A DNA stretch of 35,462 nt from Saccoglossus kowalevskii (GCF_000003605.2 NW_003155741.1:52990-88451); one strand, 5' to 3'; shown: positions 12,193 through 22,482, numbered from the stretch's first letter. Notes: a model not told the origin generated them from the sequence alone. Translations and numbers: made by a program.

Positions 12193-12420
12193 TATTAAAG
12201 ATGCGTTTCTTATTAGAGATGCTTTTCTATAAGAGATGCGCTTCTCATAGAGATGCATTTCTATAAGAGATGCGCTTCTCATAGAGTAGCATTTCTATAA
12301 GAGATGTGCTTATTAGAGATGCACTTCTCATTGAGATGCATAGCTATAAGAGATGTCTTATTAGAGATGTGATTTTAATAGAGTAGTATTTCTTTTAATA
12401 ATGCTTTTCTAATAGAGCAA
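12121..12420. repeat. 17-bp satellite array, block 2
   Basis: The same AGAGATG monomers as block 1, but only about 300 bp long and more degenerate toward the right. The duplicated leader therefore has been followed by very different array lengths in the two copies. Confidence 0.88.
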
Positions 12421-12466
12421 ATACTGTAGACAAAGCAAATGTTTCTGGGATTCTCTGGTATTTTGC

Positions 12467-12822
12467 ATCATTTTATCATTTTATCATTTTATCTTTTTAT
12501 CATTTTATCATTTTATCATTTTATCATTTTATCTTTTTATCTTTTTATCTTTTTATCATTTTATCATTTTATCTTTTTATCTTTTTATCATTTTATCTTT
12601 TTATCTTTTTATCATTTTATCATTTTATCTTTTTATCATTTTATCATTTTATCATTTTATCTTTTTATCTTTTTATCTTTTTATCTTTTTATCATTTTAT
12701 CTTTTTATCATTTTATCATTTTATCTTTTTATCATTTTATCTTTTTATCTTTTTATCATTTTATCATTTTATCTTTTTATCATTTTATCTTTTTATCTTT
12801 TTATCATTTTATCTTTTTATCT
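12467..12822. repeat. Octamer array (TTTTATCW)n, 44 full copies
   Basis: There are 44 full units and one half unit of ATC[A/T]TTTT with no indel. Only the base after ATC varies: I count 23 A and 21 T, in no obvious order. Because 8 and 3 share no factor and the unit makes no stop in this phase, a plus frame of 177 codons (12439-12972) stays open. It encodes an H/L-F-I-I/F-L-S-F-Y repeat and is an artefact. Read on the minus strand, every unit contains AGATAA or TGATAA, both perfect GATA-factor sites (WGATAR). Confidence 0.95.
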
Positions 12823-13686
12823 AGCCATAAAATTCAAATCAGAACTTTTGTAAATGAAAATTCCTTGCATACAATGCTACCTAAATACCTATCTAACCTC
12901 ATTTCCAATCAAATTGCACATAAACCAACAACTGCATTGATTTTATACGCTAAATTACTAATTTCAAAGTAACTCTTTAGACAATAGACATACATGTACA
13001 TGTATTGTCTCTCATTTATAAGCAAGTGCGAGTAATCAAGCATACTTGTATATGGTATGAAATACAGATTAAAATATGATAATAAAAAAAGCATAATTAA
13101 TAGCTATCATAAATAACATTACAATTAAATCAGAACTGCAAATAATAATGAATAATATCTTTAATTTAAATAAATGCATTTGTCAGAGATTTATTGTCTT
13201 CTTGATTGTATTGTCAGTTTTGTGATCAAACAGCTAAATTAAATTACAGGACCTTTGTCTATGTTCCTGATTAATGCATAAAAGGTTATATGGTTGGACT
13301 TGTCATTCGTTGTATGTAATTAAGTTTTTATGCATATTGATGGCAGATTAAGTCAAATGAGAACTGACTTTAATATAAATATAATTTTAACTGAGATAAT
13401 ACAATTTGCTTTTCACAGTTTGTTCAAATATTGCTGAAACCTTTGAATATTAGAGGTACATGTATATGGGCCGTACTTTCTCAGCACAGCTCAAATAGAC
13501 ACCGATGTATCATCTTCCCTCTATTATTAATGCATGTATTTTTGATTTGCATAATCAGTTAATTTTTTAACAAGAGCAAAATCTGTGAGATTGTTTACCT
13601 GTAATAGACTATATATTGTTTTTGGAAATATTAATAGGTCCTTGTTTGTATCCAAGGTTACGATTTTGTATGTAGTGGGATAATTT
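12823..13686. other. Non-coding, nothing recognised
   Basis: AT-rich. A minus-strand frame at 13527-13835 runs into the neighbouring GC-rich mobile element and has no independent support. Confidence 0.6.
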
Positions 13687-14003
13687 AAGGCTATCCTCGG
13701 CGGAGCTACGTCACAGACGTTCCACGTTGCTAAGACGCGCACCACTGTACCATGCATTTCTATGGGCTCTGTGCGCGCTGCTGTGGAACGCCGGTCGAGA
13801 AAACACAAACTCAACTTTGAAGTAATCCCGAACAACCAAATTTATATATGTTACACACGTAGGGCTAATTTTGTTGCACTGTTCAGAGGAATCTCAACAA
13901 TCATCCCGAAGTACCGTTTTATGCGAGTTTTGGGCCTTTGTTTTCACCGCCGCGGGTTGCCAGGCGGTGAAAATGCCCGGATGTCCGCTCGCTAGGATAG
14001 CTT
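13687..14003. mobile_element. GC-rich inverted-repeat element (MITE-like), about 317 bp
   Basis: The ends AAGGCTATCCTCGGCGG and, in reverse complement, AAGCTATCCTAGCGAGCGG match apart from small indels. The interior is CpG-rich at both ends (13690-13800 and 13930-13995) and AT-richer in the middle, in sharp contrast to the surrounding DNA. There is no transposase frame; the 77-codon plus frame at 13762-13995 is confined to the element and probably fortuitous. Target duplications are not clear. An insertion of a non-autonomous DNA transposon is the simplest reading. Confidence 0.65.
13941..13973. repeat. Perfect 11-bp hairpin within the GC-rich element
   Basis: TTTTCACCGCC (13941-13951) and GGCGGTGAAAA (13963-13973) are exact reverse complements around an 11-nt loop close to the right end of the element. 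Confidence 0.88.
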
Positions 14004-15503
14004 TATTTTGACCTTTGAATACTAACTTACAAATCTCATTTCTGTATTTAATCAGCAGAAGTCAGAATTTAACGAGTTTTTTGTTGCTGAATTTTGTATA
14101 CAGAGTTAACAAGAATATTCGTAAATTGTAAATAAACTTCATCTTTTGTAGTGAAATACGACTATTCTATGATTGTTATGAATCAGATTTCTCTAGCCCG
14201 CAATGAAACTGACATGCATTGTACACGGTTGTCATGCGATTACGCTAGCACAAAACTAATGCAAAATCGAGTATAATTGCTGCATGTATCCTTATTATTA
14301 TCAGAAATTGGTACAAGGTAACAATGTACGTTTTTGTGTGCTAAAATCAATATTTATTTCAATACTGTAAATAATGATAAATCCTTTCTGAATGGTTATA
14401 ACCGTTCGCTAGTAGGTTTGGTTCGGCTTTGAATTGCATCTTGACCTGATGTTTGATTGTCGTTGTCTTCGTTTTTCCTGATTGAACCTGACATGACTGC
14501 ATTTTCACCTCCATCGGAGCATACCTAGCTCAATCACATGTTGTGTACTGCAGGACAAGTACACAGTTCTCCTTGTTTTATGTCAGCTACACTTATACAG
14601 GTAATACAGCTACCCCCAAAACATGTCACGCATAATTGCATTGATTTCCTTGTTTCATTTCCGGTTGTTAGTAATCACGATAAAAACATGGTTAAAAACA
14701 ATCTGGTTTTTGTACACGCTTCCTCTGATTCAATATTATAAAAAATTTCAAAGCAAAAATTCTTCCAATTTTATATTACATCCCCAAGCTATAATGTGTG
14801 AAATAATTTTTTTATTGAAAATATTCAAAATCAACTATTTTTGACCTTTTTAAGAATAAATATTTTGTAAAATTTGTTTTAAGACAATAAGTCTTCCGGG
14901 GGGGAAATGGTATGTTCACCCACTCAAGATACTGAAGAAAAGTACTTCAAAAACCATTGTTAAATCACTACTCAACCTGTATTGGTGAATTCATCACTTC
15001 AAACACCTGATTCTTCTACTTTTTTCAATTAATTATTGAGCTTTTGATGTTGTAATTTGACTCCTACAGGAGAGGAGCTGGAATTAAAGAAGTGAGTAAT
15101 CCTCTGGAATTCTAAACTCATGCAGCAGGGACGATCAAGTATTAGATGTCTAGTTTTCAATTCAATAATGTAACTATAATACAAAATTGACAAAGTTTAA
15201 TTTTAAAATCTACATCAATCTGAGAGCATATTCCTCTCCATACTCCACTCTGAGGTCATACTCCACTCTATCTCCTTCCAAGAAACTAAACATTTGTCTG
15301 ATGTGGCCCAATCCAGTTACATTGTATCATTTTAACATCAATGTCATTGCCATTTCTATGAGTTGTTCATTTCAACATGACTTGTGATTGATTAATGTAT
15401 AACCACCTTGTCAATATTTGCTAGCTGTATAATAAACTTATTAAAAAATGGATGAAATCATCAGTCATCAAATGTATGAATGAAGGACAAGTGATGATGT
15501 GTG
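14004..15503. other. Non-coding, nothing recognised
   Basis: AT-rich sequence. Overlapping plus-strand frames at 14538-14844 and one at 15187-15387 look like chance. No repeat family was recognised. Confidence 0.55.
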
Positions 15504-15638
15504 TTTTTGCACTCTCCTAAGGGACCTTGCTTTGAATTACTGCTTTCTAAGGGGATCTCAAATCTTTTTGCACTCTCCTAAGGGACCTTGCTTTGAATTA
15601 CTGCTTTCTAAGGGGATCTCAAATCTTTTTGCACTCTT
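15504..15638. repeat. 61-bp tandem duplication, 2.2 copies
   Basis: The unit beginning TTTTTGCACTCTCCTAAGGG occurs at 15504 and 15565 without a mismatch that I can see. A third partial copy starts at 15626. The identity suggests a recent duplication. Confidence 0.93.
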
Positions 15639-16223
15639 CTAGTGAAGCTACATAAAGATGATACCTAACTATTAAATAGAAGTAATAGTAAATAAAATAT
15701 TATTTGAAAACTTGGCAGCTTGCTACCTGGAAACAAACAAATTTTTTAATGATTTGTTTTTGTCTTCTGAGTGTGTGCTTGTGGGAAGTTTAGTGCCAGT
15801 GTGTTTGCTGTCAAATCAGTGAGTTTGCATAGAGTATGGTATGTTATATACCGCAAGCAACCATTTCCTATCGGCCATAATGTAATGTTCTTCCTTTCCA
15901 CACAAGGATATTACTTATTTTTTTGTTATTTTGGGGTTGACAATTGACGTGTTCTGTCTATTTGGTCCCACTTTACAATGAACAAGAATGGGAAAAATAT
16001 CGAGGTTAGGTGACTAGAAATATTTCAAATTGGAAAATGGTCACTATATAATGAGGGAATTAGATAAGGGTCTGGGTTTCCACATGATGAAAATTGATTT
16101 TGGTAAAATTAGTGAAAATAATCATTATACACTTTTGAATTTCTGAAAGCGAATTTTTTTTTTTGTGTGCCAGGCGACAGTTCCGGTAATTGAATGTCAC
16201 TGTTGTCTCCTGAATTTTTTTTT
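15639..16223. other. Non-coding, nothing recognised
   Basis: AT-rich. A T9 run and then a T-run directly precede the hairpin element at 16224. Confidence 0.6.
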
Positions 16224-16254
16224 AGCTCCGCTGTCGACTTTGTCGAGCGGAGCT
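16224..16254. repeat. Head hairpin of the element
   Basis: AGCTCCGC pairs with GCGGAGCT, and inside it TCGAC pairs with GTCGA around TTT, leaving a 2-nt bulge (TG) on the left. The structure is repeated base for base at 35356-35386. Confidence 0.9.
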
Positions 16255-16386
16255 TATCATATGAGTGATTGTCCTCCGGCGTCCGTCGTCTGTGTCAATC
16301 TTTTACTTTTTCGACTTCTTCTTGAAAATTACAAGCCTGAATGTTTTGATACTTGGTGTATATGTACCTTGGGCAGACCTCTCTTA

Positions 16387-16870
16387 GATTTGTTCATTTC
16401 ATGATGATATCTTCAATTCTCTAATTTTGGTGAATATTTTTGTCATTTTTGGTAAAAAGTGATATTTTCAACTTCTTGTTAAAAACCGCAAGTCCAATTG
16501 CTTTGATACTAGATATATAAGTACTACATGTGGACCTCTCTCAGATTTGTTCATTTCATAATGATATCTTCAATTCTCTATTTTTGGTGAATATTTTTGT
16601 AATTATTGGTAAAAAGTGATATTTTCAACTTCTTAGTAAAAACCGCAAGTCCAATTGCTTTGATATTACATATATAGGTACTACATGTGGACCTCTCTCA
16701 GATTTGTTCATTTTGTAATGATATCTTTAATTTTCTAATTTTGGTGAATATTTTTGTCATTTTTGGTAAAAAGTGATATTTTCGACTTCTTGTTAAAAAC
16801 CTCAAGTCGTATTGCTTTGCTATATTATATGTACATATAGGTACTACATGTGGACCTCTCTCAGATTTGT
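16387..16870 (+). repeat. Tandem units of 157-163 bp inside the hairpin element
   Basis: The word GATTTGTTCATTT recurs at 16387, 16544, 16701 and 16864. Between these points the text is close to identical, including GTGATATTTTC and ACTACATGTGGACCTCTC. The first unit is the most divergent at its left side. Confidence 0.88.
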
Positions 16871-17104
16871 TCATTTTCTAATGATATCTTCTGTTCTTTA
16901 ATTGCCATGTGCATTGCTAACAGCGGAGCTATCTCAGCCGACATGCTGCTTGTTTGTAAGTGCAAAATTGCAAGTGATAGTGCTGATACATAGTGCATTT
17001 TTGCCACAGAAGTCATATTCATGTTTGGGACTACCCAGTACATGTCAGGGCTGTGTGGCTATTAAATGGCAATTCTAATGTGCTATCCTGGCACAAAGTT
17101 CACT

Positions 17105-17275
17105 CAAAGTCGCATTCATTAGTAAATGAATCTCGACCAGTGGAATAGGCCTTCCCATTGAGTCTGTGGCACACTCACCCAGCCCTTTTGATGTTCAGCC
17201 TAAGGTAGGATTTGAACTTGGGTCTACCGACCATGAGTCTGATGCGACAACCACTAGGCTACCAGTGACCAGTCG
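17105..17275 (-). mobile_element. tRNA-derived SINE
   Basis: On the minus strand, TAGCCTAGTGG (17261 to 17251) matches the RNA polymerase III A box. AGTTCAAATCC (17218 to 17208) matches the B box at a spacing normal for tRNA genes. The sequence between contains GCATCAGACTCATGG, similar to the anticodon arm of tRNA-Met. The arms are too mismatched for a working tRNA, so the anticodon identity is tentative. The body continues to about 17105, and its 3' limit and target duplications are not certain. It lies just downstream of the hairpin element, in a mobile-element cluster. Confidence 0.72.
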
Positions 17276-18480
17276 AAAGAGAATAATTTAAATAAAACGT
17301 TGATAGTCTGAGAGAGATGTTAAAATTTGTTAGAAAGATGTTGTTGAAAATATGGAGCAATATTTATGTATTTCTATAGCATCAATATTCAAGCCAAAAA
17401 ACCATAATTCCGCATTTGCAGCATATTTTTAAAAAAATTGAAAAAAATTTAATTTAAAAAAAAAATTATAAACAATGACAAAACTTAATTTTGATGTTCA
17501 ACAAGAGCTTAGCATGCCTATAGAAACTGGATGGTTATGTATTGATTTATTGACCACAAATATGTCATATGATTTACCCTAGTTATAGACCACAGTTATT
17601 ACCTTATTCCTAATGCTTATCTATCTGGGAATCAGCTGCTCCACTGTTCTCTCACATGAGGCTGTTCTGATGAATACCACCACCCCTTCCTCTGGGGTGC
17701 TTCATTTAAATACAGCATGTTATGAAGCTGTATTAGGTTAATTTCCATATTAATATGCCTCAATGTCATAGTTCAGTGCCTCTTTTATTTCCTAAAACAA
17801 AAAAAGTATAAATGTGCTGGTAAGCCAATTTGCCCAGACCTCATTTCCACACATCTATTATTTTACGTTTGTACATAAATAGCCATCAGACTGTAAACAT
17901 TCTTTCTTGTTGCTAAGCAACAGAAAAAACTTCAGATGAGATTCAGATGATTTTCTTTCTATGTTCTTTTTCGCAATCAGTTATATAAAGTTGTTATGAA
18001 ACTATTTAAAAATACTCTACTTATGCGTAGATTTACACTATAGATTTTTTATGTCAGATTTTTCTATGCAAATATGTGATATCAATTTAGTGTTGCACTA
18101 CGAACCGAACCGAACCAAACGAAACGATACTTTTACTTGTTTTCATGATTACATAGATTCTGATTCTGCACTAAGGCAGCCATTTTGAATCGCAAACAGT
18201 CAATATTTGGGTTAATCGGTTCCTAAAAATCTGTTCAAGGAATGTAACTCAATTTTTCCATGGATGTTTAACAAAAGTCTGCAATTTCGGTGAAATCCTG
18301 TCTTGATGTGAAAATCCTTCAACTTATATTGATTCCTCGTCTTACAAGTACTCTAACGAATGAGATGGTTATGGAGTATTGTCTATAACACGTAGTTGTT
18401 CATTCCAGGCATACTGTAGGTAATTTAATTTTTCACTGAAAACTACGAATTTCGTATACATATGTAATTTAGTTTCATGA
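17276..18480. other. Non-coding; one RFX-like palindrome
   Basis: AT-rich DNA with an A-rich patch near 17430-17470. Apart from the X-box-like site at 17909 nothing is recognised. Confidence 0.55.
17909..17921. promoter_or_regulatory. RFX X-box-like palindrome
   Basis: GTTGCTAAGCAAC is a perfect 6+1+6 palindrome with two RFX-like half-sites (GTTGCT). No gene start is visible nearby. Confidence 0.35.
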
Positions 18481-18683
18481 TACTGTAAAATGCTTTATTT
18501 TAGCTGGAATTAATTTTTGCTGAAATAACTTGTTAGTTGTTTTGTATGGAATTTATTTTCACAGATTTTTGATGAGTTGAATATAAAATATAGGAAAAAT
18601 CGTATATTCCCTGGATTTTATTTTTACTGAATCATTCCTTCAGGGAAAATTAATTCCAAGCGAAAATACATTATTTTACACTA
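18481..18683. mobile_element. Second MITE of the CTGTAAAA-ended group
   Basis: The left end TACTGTAAAATGCTTTATTT and the right end in reverse complement (TAGTGTAAAATAATGTATTT) match over about 40 bp with small indels, including a shared GGAATTAATTTT block. It has no coding capacity. Length and termini (TA followed by CTGTAAAA) match the element at 1124-1337, though the interior differs, so they are probably related families mobilised by the same kind of transposase. Confidence 0.75.
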
Positions 18684-19348
18684 TTATTTACACAATAATA
18701 TTTTAATTTGATTTTACAACTTTAACGAAAATTAATCACACTTTTAATAATAAAATAGTAAAATAAATTGTAAATATATATATATATTTTTTTTTTGCTA
18801 TCTGTTTTGGTTCTTTTATGAATATGTTCATAGTCCTTGTAAATCTGACGTGTTAACATTGAACTATATCGCGTTCTAGTTAGTGCTTGTAATGCTCTGT
18901 CTGCAACGTTTAATGATATCTCATTCCATCAAGAGATGTGCCGCCTTGTAAAGCTCCATCCCAAACGTTTAAGCATGGTGAAATGCTGTTACACCTATTG
19001 TTTTCCATCCCTCTGAAATGTGACAGTATTTTTATTCACATTATTAAAATTGATGTCATGGGGTAGCCTTTTTTGTGTTAAACATGCTTATAATATTAGT
19101 AGTTATATTAAAATACTGGTTTGTATAATGAAGCGTGTTTTATCTACTCGAAATACCAAAATTAATTTTATGCTTTAATCTCTCTTGTGGTTTCGACTGC
19201 AATCTGTGTTGCAAAATAAATGTATGTTATCAGCACCATGGGTGGGGTGATAGTATTCTCTTAGAATGGCATAGTCCATTTTGTCTGGGTGAAATCAGCA
19301 CACGAGATCAATAATAAGCCTCTCACTATGCAAGGCTTTCCCTTTCTG
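18684..19348. other. Non-coding, nothing recognised
   Basis: AT-rich, with a (TA)n and T-run at about 18774-18797. No exon or RNA gene seen. Confidence 0.6.
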
Positions 19349-19381
19349 CTAGCAACAGCTGTTAAGGGTTGCCATGGTAAT
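19349..19381. promoter_or_regulatory. Paired RFX-like sites
   Basis: GCTAGCAACAG (19349-19359) resembles the MHC-type X-box. GTTGCCATGGTAAT (19368-19381) matches the palindromic X-box GTTNCCATGGNAAC except for the last base. The two sites are less than 10 bp apart. No promoter is demonstrated. Confidence 0.4.
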
Positions 19382-22143
19382 CAATGACCCCTCCAAATGA
19401 TGCTGATAATTCATGTTCCGACTACCCAGTAAAGTGTATGGTAAAAAGGGGTGTGCGTTTAAACACGGTAGTGATTTGTAGACAGGGTGTTCAGTCGTGC
19501 GAGCTGGCAACGAAGCTAGACCAGGAGTCTGACGTACAGCATTAACTATAACCATGCGCTTCAACATAGGTATCACCTCATTTTCTGTCTTCTGTGTTAT
19601 CGTACTTCAATTCATATATTAATTCTGCCCCGTTAATTCCTCGCATCACGAACACCAGCCACTGCTTGGTACGTTTATCGATGACCGTGTACATCCATCC
19701 ATCCATCCCAGCACTGCTCGCTTTCTTCAGCGTTTGTTTTGTTTTCTTAGCTGACAGCTGATTACAGTCATCTTTCCATCACCTAGCATACCATCGTAAC
19801 GTGGCCACGTAATGCAGCTATTTCAACTTCTGCTTTGCACTCCTCATCAAGTCTCCCGCTCAGGTACAGTCATGCAATTCCGTCATTTCATCATCACTCG
19901 GCCCTCTCCAATATGATTTGTTCGTTCACCACCCCTAATTCCCGTATAACTGACCTACCCACTCTTCTGTATCCATCATCCAAGCATGCTCTTAATTGTA
20001 TTTTAACGCACGTCAAGGTATTGTGAATTTATTCATAGTCCTTAGCATAATTAAGCTGACTCTTTATTTGCCTTCCTATTCACAATTAATATCCTTTCGC
20101 TTCCGAGCTAATATTGCATTTTTAGCACAGTGTATTAATAGTCTATAATAATGTACTGAATCTAGTCTTATTTTGGGCAACCTGATTAGCAATTTTGAGG
20201 CGAATGTCCGGGTGTGATTATTATACACACAGTTGTACGCGCCTCTCCAGGGATATAGATGCCACGTCTACACCATTGAAGAATTAACTAATAGGCATAC
20301 AGTATTCATTTTTAAGACTGTTTTTTTCTGAATGAAACCCCTTCCCAGCCTCCTGCGTGTGTTCTCTGCATTGCTGTTGTCATTCAGTCTTCTCTCGTAG
20401 CGTAGGTAGGCCTATGTGTTCTATTATTAGTTTGTTCTTTCACTCACTCAATCACTCAGATAAAACGTGTTGTCTTGTGTAATTTGATTTTAAAATGAGA
20501 TTTTTTTTTTTTTTTTAGCAGCTGTGAATTAAGTATTTTCTCTTAGGTACCCTTTATTTTATCCGTTATTAGAAAATATCTACCTAAGATTTCTGTCGTC
20601 TTCCATATTGTACATATAAGCGTAGTAGCCATATTGTTTTATAAATTTTCCTTTCACTGAGCGAGTTAAAATATAAAATGGAATCAAATTGCAGGGTCAT
20701 GACAAGAATTTGTTTTTCCTAATATAATATTTACCGGTAGTGATTGCTATTTGCGTTCACTGGATCATTGTGGGTATACGGTGGAAAATTATGGAGGCCG
20801 AATGTTTTAAATTATTGATGAATCAAGGCGTAGTAGTAAGGTCAGGTAGCTACACTATACAGGTGAAAATCAAGGTGGATCACTTTCAGTGTTTATTGAC
20901 TGTTAATATGTCTTTTTAATATCATCAAAGTGTCATCATTTAAAACATAAAAATTGTGTAATATTAGGGAGTAGTATGTTTGATATATTAGATAATGCAT
21001 CAGGTTTATATTTGTAAATATGTTACTCCTCGGCACATTATTTTAATATTCAGTATTGAATGCAGCGAAGGTAATTATCGAATGAAAACGTTCAAAAAAT
21101 GAAAATGAATTTTTTTATATACATTTATTTAAAATATTCATTTAATGCCGCATGCTGATTAATGATTATAGTTATTGTCAGCATTTTCTGTATATTATAA
21201 AACACAGTGCGTTCAATCCTACCGTTCATTTATTTATTCACTCACTAATTAATTCCAATTTCGTTCAGTCACCACGTGTGACAATAAAACTGTTGCTTCA
21301 TTTACAACTAAATACAATGGCATACGAGTGCTTTTGTTTGTCCAACAATAAAAATGCAGTTTTTAGCAACCAGGTCTCATAATAATTGATAGCCATTTTT
21401 TTTCAACATAACGGAAATGTTAAGATTTCATTAGTCTTTTGAATAGAGCAATTTGTACATGCTTTAAGATAAAGCTAACATAACCTTTGACCTTAGAATG
21501 ATTTATTTTTTTTGTAAAACTGTTAGTATAATTACAATATTCTCAGCTATTATTTTAGATGGAAATTAACTGATTTGAGAAATTTAAATATCAAATGTTT
21601 GTTTTTTTTGTTTGTTTTTTCGCAGTAATTTTTATTTAGATATTAAACTCATTTTTTTGCGCATTTTTTAATTCTATGTGTGCATTTCAATTGTATTGCA
21701 ATATTTTAAAAATTTTTACTTTTTTTATCTTAACCTTTGACCCAACTGCCAAAAATAGTGTTTAATCCTTGAAACAGGTTATGTGGCACTGACAGCAGCT
21801 GAGCCAAAATGGTTGTATAGTATTTTTTTTTCCTCCAACATGGCAGCCTTATTATCTCCACACGTCCCTATTCCTCTATTGAAATGTGTGTTCCATATGG
21901 TTTGTATGTCTGCCGGTTACTCACAATTAATACATATATTTTACTCAAATAATAAAAATATCCCTGAAGCAAAAATGTAAGTGAAATGCATGATTTATTT
22001 CGCATATTAAAAAATATTAGAAACACTTTTCCTGAACAAAAATCATTTATCAGAAAGAAAAGAAATGTTTAATGAGAAATTTTTTAGATGGTTTAAATCT
22101 GCTGTTTATATATGCCATGCAGCATTTAGTATCCCTGCCTCTC
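19382..22143. other. Non-coding; pyrimidine-rich patch and two DR1-like sites
   Basis: The stretch 19670-20030 is richer in C than its surroundings, with CATCCATCCATCC near 19692 and a CAG|GTACAG donor-like word near 19860. It could be an untranslated exon, but nothing confirms that. 20501-20516 is T16. TAACCTTTGACC occurs at 21481 and again at 21731. No coding exon was recognised. Confidence 0.5.
21481..21743. promoter_or_regulatory. Two DR1-like nuclear-receptor motifs 250 bp apart
   Basis: TAACCTTTGACCT at 21481-21493 and TAACCTTTGACCC at 21731-21743 read on the minus strand as RGGTCA-A-AGGTTA, one mismatch from a perfect DR1. The flanks of the two copies differ, so this is not an obvious duplication. 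Confidence 0.3.
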
Positions 22144-22191
22144 ATTGGTTGAAAAATCTCTGAATTGAAGAATAACTGCTTTTCAGCCAAT
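22144..22191. repeat. 12-bp inverted repeat carrying two CCAAT boxes
   Basis: ATTGGTTGAAAA (22144-22155) and TTTTCAGCCAAT (22180-22191) are inverted with one mismatch. Each arm holds a CCAAT word in opposite orientation. Confidence 0.7.
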
Positions 22192-22299
22192 CATGAAGCT
22201 GGTTATGGGTGATGAATTAATTATTTCTAAGCATTATTACCATGCTTGACTTGAGGAAATTATCGCGTTTTCACATCATCTCTTGTGAGGATGTATATG

Positions 22300-22329
22300 T
22301 GTTATTTTATGACTTGATATAAAATAACA
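22300..22329. repeat. Perfect 11-bp inverted repeat
   Basis: TGTTATTTTAT (22300-22310) and ATAAAATAACA (22319-22329) are exact reverse complements around GACTTGAT. Confidence 0.85.
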
Positions 22330-22340
22330 ATGATGACGAG

Positions 22341-22482
22341 TGAATCTCGTAAAAGCATGATTGTTGATGCTGGAAGCCTCTGAAAAATGGCCCTATATAT
22401 CATCGAAGATACATTGATAATAATCAACAATTGATATCAGTGTAAAACCCAGTTTTTTTCTGTGAAAACAAGACGAGATTCA
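22341..22482. repeat. Nested fold-back sequence
   Basis: The outer arms TGAATCTCGT (22341-22350) and ACGAGATTCA (22473-22482) are exact inverses. So are the inner arms ATTGTTGAT (22360-22368) and ATCAACAAT (22423-22431). Two nested pairs within 142 bp suggest an eroded fold-back transposon. Confidence 0.6.

Larger units (their letters stand above)
16224..16930 (+). mobile_element. Hairpin-headed non-autonomous element with internal tandem repeats
   Basis: The element starts after a T-run with AGCTCCGCTG and ends with the exact inverse CAGCGGAGCT at 16921-16930, a 10-bp terminal inverted repeat. The head folds on itself (16224-16254). A GTCC/CCG-rich stretch follows, then T-rich text including TTTTCAACTTCTT words. 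At 16387-16863 three units of 157, 157 and 163 bp (starts at 16387, 16544, 16701 and 16864) are repeated head to tail. There is no transposase. From memory, the layout of T-run, AGCTC hairpin, GTCCG-rich block and TTTTCAACTTCTT recurs in many mollusc sequences. The class, MITE or Helitron-like, is not settled by what I see. A second copy starts at 35356. Confidence 0.75.

Noticed and set aside
1-12822. CRISPR-like arrays
   Set aside because: All arrays are direct head-to-tail tandem repeats without unique spacers, in animal DNA.
12439-12972. 177-codon open frame, the longest in the window
   Set aside because: It exists only because the octamer repeat contains no stop in this phase; the encoded text is a translated repeat.
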